A stretch of 64,000 bases of DNA from assembly GCA_934096815.1 (NCBI GenBank), contig CAKOMY010000003.1:1-64000 (forward strand), given 5' to 3'. A program made the position numbers and the translations under genes. Source of the stretch: an uncultured Bacilli bacterium (lineage in GTDB: Bacteria > Bacillota_I > Bacilli_A > RF39 > UBA660). The notes beneath the pieces were generated by a model that worked only from the letters and a program-made list of their open reading frames with translations, was not told the origin of the DNA and made no database searches. This document shows, piece after piece, positions 7,689-16,663 of the stretch (positions within the stretch are counted from its first letter, which is position 1; each line of letters opens with the position of its first letter).

Positions 7689-9410
7689 ATGGAAGATAAA
7701 ACTTATATAGTATTAGGAATAGTATACATAATAATTGCGATTGTTTTAGTCGTTGTTGTTTTAGTACTTATTAATAAACATAATAAGAAAAAATTAGAGC
7801 AAATCCTTACTGATTTAGAATTAGATAAAAATTTAATTATATCTGCCAATATTCTTACAGAACTAAATAAAGTTGGATCACTAATTAATAATAAAAATTT
7901 AGAAATAAAATATGAAAATTGGAAAGAAAGATATAGACAGATTAAAGAAGTAGATATTCCATCTCTAGACAAAAGATTAAATGATTTAGAAGAATTAATA
8001 AGTGCTAAAGATTATAAGAAGTTTGTTAGTGACTCATCTAAATTAGAGCTAGAAATTTATTATATAAAATCTAAAAGTGAATTTTTATTAGAAGAAATTA
8101 AAGAAATAACTTTATCTGAAAGTAAAAATAGAGAAATAGTTACTAAGTTAAAAAAAGATTATAGAGATATTTATTTAAAATACAATAATAGTCCTAGTGA
8201 TTATGAAGGAATAAATAATACAATTGAATTACAGTTTGAAAATATAGATAAATTATTTAATGCTTTTGAGCTTGCAATGGAAAATAATGATTATAGTGAA
8301 GCAAGTAAAATTGTTAAAGCACTTACTGATAACATTGGTAATATAGGAATTATTATTGATGAAGCATCTTCTATTATATTAATGGGTAAAAAATTAATAC
8401 CAGCCAAGATTGAAGACATAAAAAAGGTATATGAAAAAATGACTAAAGAAGGATATTTACTAGATTATTTAAATATCGATTATAATATAAGTGAAGCGGA
8501 TAAAAAACTTGCTGATATATTTGATAGATTAAAAGTACTTAATGTTAATGATTCAATCATTGAACTAAAAACTATTTTGGATTATTTTGATAGTTTATAT
8601 GTTGATTTTGATAAAGAAAGAGACGCTAAAAAGAATTATGATTCATTATCTAGGAAGATTGCTATTAAAAATAAGAAATTAAGTACAATAGTTAAGAATA
8701 TATCAAGTAAAATAGAAGATATTAAATATAGTTATGATTTAAGTGAAGAAGATGTTAAAGTTATCGATGAACTTAATTTAAGTATTAAAAATATTCAAAA
8801 TGATTATGATATTATAATAGAAAATTTTAGAAATAAAAGTTTTTCTTATTCTCAATTATATAAAGAGTTAGAATTAATTAATGGTAGAGTTAATGTTACT
8901 GAAGAAAAAGTTGAACAAACTGTTAAATTTTTAAGTAGTTTAAAAGATGATGAAATTAGAGCTAGGGAACAATTAGATGAAATTAAAAATATTTTAGAGT
9001 CTAGTAAAGAAAAGATGGAAAGTTTTAAATTACCAATTATTCCAAAGGATTATTATGTAGAGTTAAGTGAAGCAAATGATGCTCTAGATAATATGATTGA
9101 AGAGTTAAATAAGAAGCCTATTTCAATTAGAGTTCTTAATTTAAGAGTTGATACGGCTAGAGATTTGGTTTTAAAGTTACATAAAAATACGACTGAAACA
9201 ATTAAGAATGCTAGTTTAGCAGAGTCAACAATAGTTTATAGCAATAGATTTAGATTCAATAATAGAATAAATAATGCGTTAAATAGAGCAGAAGATTATT
9301 TTTATGAAGGAAGATACAGTGAGGCTTTAGAACTTGCTATTAAGTCTGTAAGTGATGTTAATCCGAATATTTATAATGAGGTAATGATTGCAAAAGAAAC
9401 AATTTTATAA
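7689..9410 (+). CDS. ezrA: Septation ring formation regulator EzrA
   Basis: 573 aa, the usual size for EzrA. A single N-terminal membrane helix (residues 5-28) is followed by a basic cluster and then spectrin-like coiled coil to the C-terminus. The start of the cytoplasmic part (LTELNKVGSLINN, ENWKERYRQI) matches the family. EzrA is a negative regulator of FtsZ ring formation at the membrane and is confined to Bacilli, making it useful for taxonomy here. A GGGATGAT ribosome site precedes the ATG. Confidence 0.88.
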   Translation: MEDKTYIVLGIVYIIIAIVLVVVVLVLINKHNKKKLEQILTDLELDKNLIISANILTELNKVGSLINNKNLEIKYENWKERYRQIKEVDIPSLDKRLNDLEELISAKDYKKFVSDSSKLELEIYYIKSKSEFLLEEIKEITLSESKNREIVTKLKKDYRDIYLKYNNSPSDYEGINNTIELQFENIDKLFNAFELAMENNDYSEASKIVKALTDNIGNIGIIIDEASSIILMGKKLIPAKIEDIKKVYEKMTKEGYLLDYLNIDYNISEADKKLADIFDRLKVLNVNDSIIELKTILDYFDSLYVDFDKERDAKKNYDSLSRKIAIKNKKLSTIVKNISSKIEDIKYSYDLSEEDVKVIDELNLSIKNIQNDYDIIIENFRNKSFSYSQLYKELELINGRVNVTEEKVEQTVKFLSSLKDDEIRAREQLDEIKNILESSKEKMESFKLPIIPKDYYVELSEANDALDNMIEELNKKPISIRVLNLRVDTARDLVLKLHKNTTETIKNASLAESTIVYSNRFRFNNRINNALNRAEDYFYEGRYSEALELAIKSVSDVNPNIYNEVMIAKETIL

Positions 9411-9460
9411 TTGATAATATTTAAAATTTTGGGTAAAATAATTTTAGAAAAGGAGTATTT

Positions 9461-9694
9461 ATGAAAGAAGAATTATTTAAAGATATAATTGAAGGAGATA
9501 ATGTAACTAAATTAAAAAATGAAGTATGTGATGCTTTAAAGAAAATGGATAATGAAGAATTTTTACATTTATTTATGGCATTATGTTCTTTAGGCGAATT
9601 CGATGATGAATGTTGTTGTGGTGAACATTGTGATTGCGATGATTGTGATTGTGATTGCGATGATTGCGACTGCGATGATTGTGATTGTAAATAA
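9461..9694 (+). CDS. Small protein with Cys/Asp-repeat tail
   Basis: 77 aa. The first 45 residues are an ordinary mixed helical region (MKEELFKDIIEG, EEFLHLFMALCSLGEF). The last 30 are almost only Cys and Asp (CCCGEHCDCDDCDC and further repeats), encoded by tandem GATTGTGATTGCGAT-like units. Such spacing could bind several thiophilic metal ions, like a metallothionein, but no known family is recognised. A strong AAAAGGAG site precedes the ATG and a terminator follows directly, so it is a single-gene transcript or the end of the ezrA transcript. Confidence 0.75.
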   Translation: MKEELFKDIIEGDNVTKLKNEVCDALKKMDNEEFLHLFMALCSLGEFDDECCCGEHCDCDDCDCDCDDCDCDDCDCK

Positions 9695-9714
9695 GTAGAG
9701 AAATCTACTTTTTC
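9694..9714 (+). terminator. Intrinsic terminator
   Basis: AGTAGA-GAAA-TCTACT stem-loop followed by T5, starting at the stop codon of the Cys/Asp-rich gene. Confidence 0.75.
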
Positions 9715-9745
9715 TTTGGATTAAAATATAAAATTGAAATTTTGT

Positions 9746-9774
9746 TTGCATTTTCATTAAATTTATGCTATAAT
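9746..9774 (+). promoter_or_regulatory. Sigma-A promoter
   Basis: TTGCAT, a 17-base spacer ending TATGC, then TATAAT. It is nearly identical in form to the promoter at 4436. Confidence 0.82.
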
Positions 9775-9804
9775 ACAGTTATTCATTGAGGGGGAAAATA
9801 AATT

Positions 9805-10371
9805 ATGAATAATAAACAATTTTTATCAATAAAGGATATTCTTGAAATAGAAAAAAAATTAGTTAATGATAATGTTAATGTTGATACTTATTTGGATTAT
9901 TTCTTTAAAATTAATACTGCTTGTAGTACAGGACTTGCTAAAGAACCATTAAGACTTTATTTAGCACTTAGAAATGCGAATGTAACAGTTAGTGCTAATG
10001 ATAAAGATAATCAAATTGAAGTATATGATAATGTAGTTAATACAGTAAATTATTTAATAAGTAATTATGCAAAAGCATATATTAATGAAAATAATAATTT
10101 AGAAAAATATAGTGAAAATTTACAAGCAGCAATGTTACAAAATGATTTTATTACTTTTGAAATGTTTAAAAAATGTTATTATTTGTTTGAATTATATGTA
10201 TTAGCGGGAATTAAAGGAAATAATTTCTTTGAGTTTATTAGTTTATTAAATGAAGCTTATGTTAAAACTGAACAAATTAATGAAATTATTGATTTAACTA
10301 ATATGAAAACAAGATTATCATCATATATTGAATCATATAAAAAAGAATATAGTAAGAAAAAAATTAAATAG
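9805..10371 (+). CDS. Hypothetical protein, helical, cytosolic
   Basis: 188 aa and not recognised. It has no signal peptide or clear membrane segment, and its composition (many Asn, Leu, Glu, Lys, Tyr) suggests a mostly helical soluble protein. It is a monocistronic unit: its own TTGCAT/TATAAT promoter and GAGGGGG ribosome site lie upstream, and a strong terminator begins four bases after its stop. The gene next door is ffh, which has its own promoter, so no functional link is implied. Confidence 0.7.
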   Translation: MNNKQFLSIKDILEIEKKLVNDNVNVDTYLDYFFKINTACSTGLAKEPLRLYLALRNANVTVSANDKDNQIEVYDNVVNTVNYLISNYAKAYINENNNLEKYSENLQAAMLQNDFITFEMFKKCYYLFELYVLAGIKGNNFFEFISLLNEAYVKTEQINEIIDLTNMKTRLSSYIESYKKEYSKKKIK

Positions 10372-10374
10372 GTT

Positions 10375-10402
10375 AAGACTCATCGTGAGTCTTTTCTTTT
10401 TG
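10375..10402 (+). terminator. Intrinsic terminator
   Basis: AAGACTCA-TCG-TGAGTCTT hairpin followed by TTCTTTTT. Confidence 0.85.
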
Positions 10403-10411
10403 TTATATTTC

Positions 10412-10441
10412 TTGACTTTTAAGGTAGTAAATTAATATAAT
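10412..10441 (+). promoter_or_regulatory. Promoter of ffh
   Basis: TTGACT, an 18-base spacer, TATAAT. The ribosome site AGAGAGG follows before ATG 10479. Confidence 0.7.
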
Positions 10442-10478
10442 AAATACGTGTTATACGTAATTAGAGAGGATTGATAAT

Positions 10479-11786
10479 ATGTTTGAATACATGGGTGATA
10501 GATTAAGTAATGCAATTAAAAATATTAAAGGTATGGGTAAAATTACTGAAGACAATATAAGTGATGCAATAAAAGAAATAAGAATGGCATTATTAGAAGC
10601 AGATGTTAACTATGAGGTTGTTAAAGAATTTACTAGAAATGTTAAAGAGAAAGCTTTAGGATTAGAAGTTGGTAAGAATTTAAAACCAGAAGAATTATTT
10701 ATTAAATTATGTAAGGATGAGTTAATAAGTTTACTTGGAGATAATTATGTTCCTCTTGAAGTTAATAAAAAGCCAACAATTATTATGTTAGTTGGTTTAC
10801 AAGGATCTGGTAAGACTACAAGTTGTGCTAAGATAGCTAATTTAGTAAGAAAGAAGAATAATAAGAAACCATTACTTGTTGCGTGTGATGTTTATAGACC
10901 GGCTGCTATTGATCAGTTGTGTGATTTAGGTAAGTCTTTAAATATGGATGTCTTTACTAAAGGAAAAGAAAATCCTAGAGAAATAGTTAAAGAAGCTTTA
11001 GAGTTTGCTAAAAATAATAATAATGATTATATAATTATTGATACGGCTGGTAGATTACATATTGATGATGATTTAATGAATGAACTTGTTGATATCGAGA
11101 ATATTGTTAAACCAGATGAAATATTACTTGTTATTGATGCAATGATGGGACAAGATGCAATTAATGTTATTAATGGATTTAATGATAAATTAAAATTAAC
11201 TGGTGCTATTTTAACCAAGTTAGATGGTAATACGAAGGGCGGGGTGGCTTTATCAGTTAGACATTTAACTAATATTCCTATTAAGTTTGTTGGTGATTCG
11301 GAAAAATTAGATGGATTAACAGAGTTCTATCCTGAAAGAATGGCTAATCGTATTTTAGATATGGGAGATATTTTATCTATTGCCGAAAAAGCTAGTAATG
11401 CAATTAGTGAAGATGATGCTAAGGATTTAGCTAAAAAAATGCGTAAGGGTGATTATGATTTAGAAGATTTCTTAACTAATTTAAAGCAAATTAGAAAGTT
11501 AGGACCACTTGAAAATATTTTAAAGATGCTTCCGGGTGCAAGAAATATGGGATTAAATCAAATTAATATTAATCCTAAAGATATGGCTCATATTGAAGCT
11601 ATCGTTTTATCTATGACACCTTATGAAAGAAGACATCCAGAAGTGTTAAAAGCAACAAGAAAACAAAGAATTGCAAAAGGATCTGGAAGAAGTGTAGAAG
11701 AGGTTAATAGATTACTTAAACAATTTGAAGAAATGAAAAAAATGATGAAAATGATGAGCAATGGAAATTTTAAAATGCCATTTTAG
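10479..11786 (+). CDS. ffh: Signal recognition particle protein Ffh
   Basis: 435 aa, full length. The N domain is followed by the GTPase G domain with P-loop GLQGSGKTTSC near residue 105, DTAGR near 188 and TKLDG near 247. The C-terminal M domain is rich in Met (MKKMMKMMSNGNFKMPF). Ffh with 4.5S RNA brings ribosomes making membrane proteins to FtsY. Its usual upstream partner ylxM is absent; the gene has its own promoter and terminator. Confidence 0.97.
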   Translation: MFEYMGDRLSNAIKNIKGMGKITEDNISDAIKEIRMALLEADVNYEVVKEFTRNVKEKALGLEVGKNLKPEELFIKLCKDELISLLGDNYVPLEVNKKPTIIMLVGLQGSGKTTSCAKIANLVRKKNNKKPLLVACDVYRPAAIDQLCDLGKSLNMDVFTKGKENPREIVKEALEFAKNNNNDYIIIDTAGRLHIDDDLMNELVDIENIVKPDEILLVIDAMMGQDAINVINGFNDKLKLTGAILTKLDGNTKGGVALSVRHLTNIPIKFVGDSEKLDGLTEFYPERMANRILDMGDILSIAEKASNAISEDDAKDLAKKMRKGDYDLEDFLTNLKQIRKLGPLENILKMLPGARNMGLNQININPKDMAHIEAIVLSMTPYERRHPEVLKATRKQRIAKGSGRSVEEVNRLLKQFEEMKKMMKMMSNGNFKMPF

Positions 11787-11796
11787 ATAATGAAAA

Positions 11797-11822
11797 AAAA
11801 TACTTCGATTTTGAAGTATTTT
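11797..11822. terminator. Bidirectional terminator between ffh and spoVS
   Basis: AAAATACTTC/GAAGTATTTT hairpin with a GATTTT loop and T/A runs on both sides. It can end ffh on the plus strand and spoVS on the minus strand. Confidence 0.8.
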
Positions 11823-12084
11823 ATTTTGATTCAACAATTAATTTTATAGCTGTTTTTTCTTCACCATCTATTTGGATATCTGAAAAAGCAGGAATAATAA
11901 CTAAATTTTTACCACTTGGAGCAACAAAACCACGGGCGATAGCAACTGCTTTAACACCTTGATTTAAACTTCCAGCTCCAATTGTATGGATTTCTAATTC
12001 ATTTTTGCCATCTCTAAATATTCCGGCAATTGCCCCTGCTACTTTACTAGGGTTACTTTTACTTGAAACTTTTAGTATTTCCAT
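11821..12084 (-). CDS. spoVS: Stage V sporulation protein S
   Basis: 87 aa, an almost complete match to the SpoVS pattern: MEILKVSSKSNPSKVAGAIA, HTIGAGSLNQGVKAVAIARG, and a C-terminal beta-strand region with IIPAFSDIQIDGEEKTAI. SpoVS is a small Alba-like nucleic-acid-binding protein that affects septation and coat assembly in sporulating Firmicutes, and is also found outside spore formers. A strong AGGAGGAAATA ribosome site precedes the ATG. Confidence 0.95.
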   Translation of the reverse strand: MEILKVSSKSNPSKVAGAIAGIFRDGKNELEIHTIGAGSLNQGVKAVAIARGFVAPSGKNLVIIPAFSDIQIDGEEKTAIKLIVESK

Positions 12085-12129
12085 TATTTCCTCCTAGTTA
12101 AGTATATTAAAGTATTTAAATTTAATTCA

Positions 12130-12969
12130 TTATTTTTGCCATCTTGTTGTGATTCCACATGGTAAGATTAAGCCTTGATTATCTTTAAAGCCTAGTTCTT
12201 CTGATAGAATAGTTCCTTTTTTAGGAATGGTAAGTGTTAAGATATTTTCTAGTACAGTTTTGGATAGTCCGGTTGTATAAGTATTAATAATAAATAGAGA
12301 AGCGTCATCACTTAGTAGAGATGCAGTATCTTTAACTAGATCATATAAATCTTTTTCAATTTGCCATACTTCATTTTTAGAACCTCTTCCAAATGAAGGG
12401 GGATCCATAATTATAATATCGTATTTATTACCTCTTCTGATTTCTCTTTTAACAAATTTTTTAACATCATCAACAAAGAATCTAATATATTCATTTTCTA
12501 AATTATTTACTTTAACATTTTCTTTAGCCCAATCAATCATTCCACGAGATGCATCAACATGGACAACTTCAGCACCTTCTTTTAATGCAGCAATACTGGC
12601 TGCTCCTGTGTAGGCAAATAAGTTTAGAACTTTACATTTATGATTAGTGTTTTTTATTGTTTCTCTTATTAAATCCCAGTTATAGGCTTGTTCTGGGAAT
12701 AATCCAGTATGTTTAAAACCCATAAGTTTAAGGTTAAATTTTAAATCTTTATAATTAACAGTCCAAGATGATGGAACGTTATTTAAAGTCCAATTACCGC
12801 CACCGGTATTACTTCTTTCATAAACAGCGTTTACTTTAATATTCTCGTTACCAGGCCAAATTATTTCAGGATCTGGTCTTTTTAAATAATATTTTCCCCA
12901 TCTTTCATATTTGTATCCATTACTTGTACTTAGTACTTCGTAATCATTAAAATTTTTAATTATTTTCAT
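12130..12969 (-). CDS. Class I SAM-dependent methyltransferase (RlmI/RlmL-like)
   Basis: 279 aa. SAM-binding motif I is NLFAYTGAASIAALKEGAEV near residues 115-135; motif IV is IIMDPPSFGRGS near 205, the DPPSF form of rRNA base methyltransferases of the COG1092 type. The N-terminus (YERWGKYYLKRPDPEIIW) resembles the linker domain of these enzymes, but the RNA-binding PUA domain is missing. A ribosomal RNA base is the likely target; the position modified cannot be told. It is downstream of the membrane protein gene at 13034 and upstream of spoVS on the same strand. Confidence 0.8.
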   Translation of the reverse strand: MKIIKNFNDYEVLSTSNGYKYERWGKYYLKRPDPEIIWPGNENIKVNAVYERSNTGGGNWTLNNVPSSWTVNYKDLKFNLKLMGFKHTGLFPEQAYNWDLIRETIKNTNHKCKVLNLFAYTGAASIAALKEGAEVVHVDASRGMIDWAKENVKVNNLENEYIRFFVDDVKKFVKREIRRGNKYDIIIMDPPSFGRGSKNEVWQIEKDLYDLVKDTASLLSDDASLFIINTYTTGLSKTVLENILTLTIPKKGTILSEELGFKDNQGLILPCGITTRWQK

Positions 12970-13001
12970 ATCACATCACAGGTAAATTATAACATGTAAA
13001 A

Positions 13002-13031
13002 TAAAAAAAACATACCAGAATTTGATATGTT
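13002..13031 (-). terminator. Intrinsic terminator (minus strand)
   Basis: Minus-strand AACATA/TATGTT stem followed by a run of T, just after the stop of the membrane protein gene at 13034. Confidence 0.65.
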
Positions 13032-13033
13032 AA

Positions 13034-13588
13034 TTAAATGATATTTTTATCAGTTAAGATTCTTATTAAGTCTTCTGTTAAATCTAATATTCCTACACAA
13101 ATAAAGAAGAAACCTAACATTAAAAATTGAACTGTTTCACTAAAGTATAAGTTAATACTTGTTAAAAGTCCTAATAATAAGAATAAGAAGAATGTTCCTA
13201 AATTAATGTACATCATTTTATCGTTGCGATCATGTAAATAATCAATTTTAATTAATTTAATGATAGCCATAGCACATACCCATACGGCAAGGGTTAGGGA
13301 TAAAACCATTGGAGGATTATAATCAATATATTTGAAACCACTAAAGGCAGCAATGGCACATACGATAGTGGTGTATAATTCTTCATTATCATCTTGTGGC
13401 TTTGTTAAGAAATATTCTAGAATTTTTATCAAGGCATAAACAGTAAATGTTAGGTATAACATAGTTATTGGAGCATAATCGGTTGCAGGAGATAATAAAA
13501 TTAAGATAAAACCCAATAGTAATATAATACTTGATACAACTAAATTAATTTTGTCGTTATGATCTAATTTTTTATTAAATATTTTCAA
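13034..13588 (-). CDS. HdeD-like six-helix membrane protein
   Basis: 184 aa with six hydrophobic segments in three hairpins, the layout of the HdeD/DUF308 family of small membrane proteins of poorly known function. The start is TTG at 13588, supported by GGTGA seven bases upstream; no ATG is suitably placed. A second protein of the same general type lies at 38174. Assignment is by topology and hydrophobic pattern rather than a diagnostic motif. Confidence 0.6.
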   Translation of the reverse strand: MKIFNKKLDHNDKINLVVSSIILLLGFILILLSPATDYAPITMLYLTFTVYALIKILEYFLTKPQDDNEELYTTIVCAIAAFSGFKYIDYNPPMVLSLTLAVWVCAMAIIKLIKIDYLHDRNDKMMYINLGTFFLFLLLGLLTSINLYFSETVQFLMLGFFFICVGILDLTEDLIRILTDKNII

Positions 13589-13692
13589 TTTTATTCACCT
13601 ATTATAATAATAGTTTATCTTGAGCTTAAAGTCAATTTTTATTGATATTATTTAATTATTTAGATATGCTTATAGTGAAAGGAGTATGGAAA

Positions 13693-14466
13693 ATGTTTTT
13701 AGTTATTATTGTAATTATTGGATGTTTTATTATTTTGCCATCTATTAGACAAATTGATGAATATGAAAGAGGTATTAAGTTTAGATGTGGTAAATATGAT
13801 AAGATGTTAAATCCGGGATGGCATGTTATTTTACCAATATTTGAATCTTTAAAGAAGGTTGATATTAGAACTAAAGCAGTAGATGTGCCGGAACAAGATG
13901 CTATTACTAAAGATAATGTATCAATAAGAATTAATGCGGTTTTATATTATAAAATTTTTGATGCATCTAAAGCAATATTGGCAGTTGAGAATTTTAGATT
14001 TGCAGTTGCTCAACTTGCTCAAACAACTATGCGTAATGCGGTTGGTGCAGTATCATTAGATGAGTTATTATCTGAAAGGGATAAAATATCAGAAGAGATT
14101 TGTAAAGTTGTTGATTTAGCTACTGATCCTTGGGGAATAAAAGTCGAAAATGTAGAATTAAAAGATGTTTCATTACCTGAAGAGATGAAGAGAGTTATTG
14201 CTAAAGTTGCAGAAGCAGAAAGAGAAAAAATGGCTGTTATTACTAAAGCTGCTGGAGAGGTAGAAGCATCTAAAAATTTAGCAGAAGCTGCTAAAATTAT
14301 GGCATCTACACCGGGAGCGTTACATTTAAGAACTTTATCAACTATTAATGATATTTCATCAGACCAATCTAATACAATTATTTTTGCTATACCTATTGAA
14401 GTAATGGATGCTTTTAAGCAAGGTAATGCGGGTGAAGCTATAAAAAAAATAACAAAGAAGAAATAA
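13693..14466 (+). CDS. SPFH/Band 7 (slipin-type) membrane protein
   Basis: About 257 aa. An N-terminal membrane anchor (residues 2-18) is followed by a Band 7 domain with EYERGIKFRCGKYDKMLNPG and VDIRTKAVDVPEQDAITKDN, then RDKISEEI and a coiled-coil region rich in Ala, Glu and Lys. This is the slipin/stomatin subgroup, which forms membrane oligomers linked to membrane microdomains. ATG 13693 is chosen because AAAGGAG lies nine bases upstream; the reading frame extends further up without a supported start. No NfeD partner is adjacent. Confidence 0.88.
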   Translation: MFLVIIVIIGCFIILPSIRQIDEYERGIKFRCGKYDKMLNPGWHVILPIFESLKKVDIRTKAVDVPEQDAITKDNVSIRINAVLYYKIFDASKAILAVENFRFAVAQLAQTTMRNAVGAVSLDELLSERDKISEEICKVVDLATDPWGIKVENVELKDVSLPEEMKRVIAKVAEAEREKMAVITKAAGEVEASKNLAEAAKIMASTPGALHLRTLSTINDISSDQSNTIIFAIPIEVMDAFKQGNAGEAIKKITKKK

Positions 14467-14490
14467 TGTCCTTTTAGGACTTTTTCTTTT
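14467..14490 (+). terminator. Intrinsic terminator
   Basis: GTCC-TTTTA-GGAC hairpin followed by TTTTTCTTTTT after the slipin gene. Confidence 0.6.
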
Positions 14491-14556
14491 TGATATATTT
14501 TATATAAATAATTTGTTATACTTATACAGTAGAATTACTTTATGGAGGTGATATTT

Positions 14557-15585
14557 TTGGTTAATATGAATACACATGAGATAGAAGAAATGTTAAATGA
14601 CTATTTTGCTAAAAATAAGGATGATTTTTTTGTTAACAATTATGGATGGTTGTACAAAATTGCTTGCGAGTATTTAAAAATTATGCCTAATAAATGTAGC
14701 CAAGATTATATGGATTATTTAGATAGTATTATGCCGTCATATAGTGATTTTGAAATATTTGAGTTTGTAAAAGAGTATTTTAAAAAATATGATATAAAAT
14801 TAAACCTTGATCATATGTTAAGTAATAAAACAATTGTATTGAAAACCAATAACGAAAATACTGATAATTTAACAAATAATAGGAGTAGATTAAATTTACA
14901 GGGATCATGTAATTATAGATTAGTTAGTGTAAATAGCAATGTTTCTTACACAGATGCAATTGTTTTGGTACATGAGCTGTCTCATTTTAGAACAAGATTA
15001 AATGCAAATGGTAAGATAAATTATAATACTCAAAAATGGTATAGTGAAACCATGGCCATTGCAGAGGAATTTATTATGCTAGATTCTAGTTTAAATGTTG
15101 AAAAACAATATATTTCTTTATATAGATTAAATTTGATAAATGCACATTTTAAAAGAATAATTATCTATTTAAAAATTGCATTAGTTTGTAAAAAATATGG
15201 TAATATAACTAAAGAAAATTATCTTAAAGTATGGGATGAGGATAATTATGAATTTGATATGATTAATTTTGCTTTATTATATAATAATATTGTTAAAGAT
15301 AATAATAGTGATTTGTTTTTTAATAAAATTGAAAGATATATAAAATATAGTTTGGCATTTATAAATGCGCTTCATATTATGTATAAAGTTAGACAAAATA
15401 GTGAATACACGGAGAAAATTAAAAAAATGCAAAAACTTGTTTCAACTTGTTCCGTACAGAATTTTTTTGACTATTTTGGTTTATTAGAATGTTTAAATAA
15501 TGAAAAAGAGTATTGCGATCCAGTAAAAAAAATAATTGAGGAAATTGTTATATATAGTAAAGTTAGGAACAAAAATAGAATGTAG
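14557..15585 (+). CDS. Predicted intracellular HExxH zinc metallopeptidase (copy 1)
   Basis: About 342 aa, no signal peptide. A zincin motif LVHELSH near residue 142 is followed about 20 residues later by YSETMAIAEE, which could supply the third, glutamate zinc ligand. The rest is helical. The best start is TTG 14557, eight bases after GGAGG; the upstream in-frame ATG overlaps that ribosome site. It is 10 bases from a paralogue and both lead into sufB. A third relative lies at 59177. No named peptidase family is recognised and the substrate is unknown. Confidence 0.7.
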   Translation: MVNMNTHEIEEMLNDYFAKNKDDFFVNNYGWLYKIACEYLKIMPNKCSQDYMDYLDSIMPSYSDFEIFEFVKEYFKKYDIKLNLDHMLSNKTIVLKTNNENTDNLTNNRSRLNLQGSCNYRLVSVNSNVSYTDAIVLVHELSHFRTRLNANGKINYNTQKWYSETMAIAEEFIMLDSSLNVEKQYISLYRLNLINAHFKRIIIYLKIALVCKKYGNITKENYLKVWDEDNYEFDMINFALLYNNIVKDNNSDLFFNKIERYIKYSLAFINALHIMYKVRQNSEYTEKIKKMQKLVSTCSVQNFFDYFGLLECLNNEKEYCDPVKKIIEEIVIYSKVRNKNRM

Positions 15586-15595
15586 GTGAAATAAG

Positions 15596-16645
15596 ATGAT
15601 AAATGAAAAATATGTAGATTATTTAAGAATGTTTTTAGTTGCTGATGAGAATGATTTTATTGTTCAAAATTTTGATATGTTATATATTTTATTATCTTAT
15701 ATTAAAATAGAATATGATAGACAAAATATTGTATTTGATAAAAAACAAATAGATAAGTTAGCTAAAAAATTAAAGATTTATAATATTTCAAATATTTTTG
15801 AATTTGTAAATAATTTTAATAAAACATTTAATATTAATGTTGAATTGGAAGATTTAATTAATAAAGGAATTATTATTTTTGATTCAAGAGATTATGAGAA
15901 AATGGTTGAAGAAGTAAGAAGAAAAATAATGAACAATGATGGTTTTTGTTCAAAGGATGGCAATACGATATGGATAAAGAATAAGGGTTCTTTAAATGAT
16001 GCTTTTACATTAATACATGAGCTTTCACATTACAAAGATAGACACGATAAATATGATACTTTTACAAGATTTTGGTTTACAGAAGCACTAGTTATGACTG
16101 AAGAGATGATTGCTGCGTATTTATCTAATAATGAAATGGAAATGATTTATAATTTTGAAACTAGAATTATTAATTGTATAAATTGTGCCGCTGGTTGGTT
16201 TAAAGTATTACCGATAATTATTACATATCAAAAATTTAGTGATGTTAGTGAAGAATCATATGGAATGATTTTTGATAAAAGTAATTATAATAAAGATTTA
16301 AATAATTTTAATAAATTAATGAAAAATAAATTTAAATCTTTAGATGATGTTGATATAGAAAATAAAGAAAAACAGGTGTTAGATATTTTTTATAATCTTT
16401 TAGGTGGGTTAAAATATGTGGTTGGTTTAATTGTGGCAATTCATTTATTTACTAGATATCTTTGTGATAATAATTATATGAATGAAATTCAAAAAATGCA
16501 TAAGTTAATAAATGAAATGAGTGTGGGTGAATTTATTAATTATTTAGGTGTAAAAGAAATGAGTTTGGATGATGTTGGTGATCCAGTGGTAAAATTTATG
16601 AAAGATGTATATGTAACTAGTAAAAATAACGTAAAGTGTTTATAA
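15596..16645 (+). CDS. Predicted intracellular HExxH zinc metallopeptidase (copy 2)
   Basis: 349 aa, paralogue of the preceding gene. The motif is LIHELSHYKDRHDK near residue 143, followed by WFTEALVMTEEM with the probable third zinc ligand. The C-terminal parts also align (MHKLINEMSVGEFINYLG here, MQKLVSTCSVQNFFDYFG in copy 1), so the pair arose by tandem duplication. A clear AGGTGA site precedes the ATG. sufB starts 18 bases after its stop, so co-transcription is likely. Confidence 0.7.
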   Translation: MINEKYVDYLRMFLVADENDFIVQNFDMLYILLSYIKIEYDRQNIVFDKKQIDKLAKKLKIYNISNIFEFVNNFNKTFNINVELEDLINKGIIIFDSRDYEKMVEEVRRKIMNNDGFCSKDGNTIWIKNKGSLNDAFTLIHELSHYKDRHDKYDTFTRFWFTEALVMTEEMIAAYLSNNEMEMIYNFETRIINCINCAAGWFKVLPIIITYQKFSDVSEESYGMIFDKSNYNKDLNNFNKLMKNKFKSLDDVDIENKEKQVLDIFYNLLGGLKYVVGLIVAIHLFTRYLCDNNYMNEIQKMHKLINEMSVGEFINYLGVKEMSLDDVGDPVVKFMKDVYVTSKNNVKCL

Positions 16646-16663
16646 TAATGGATGTGATGAAAT

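Noticed and set aside
9600..9692. Cys/Asp tandem DNA repeat as a CRISPR or minisatellite without coding role
   Set aside because: The repeat stays in frame with an ORF that has a good ribosome site and a terminator right after its stop.
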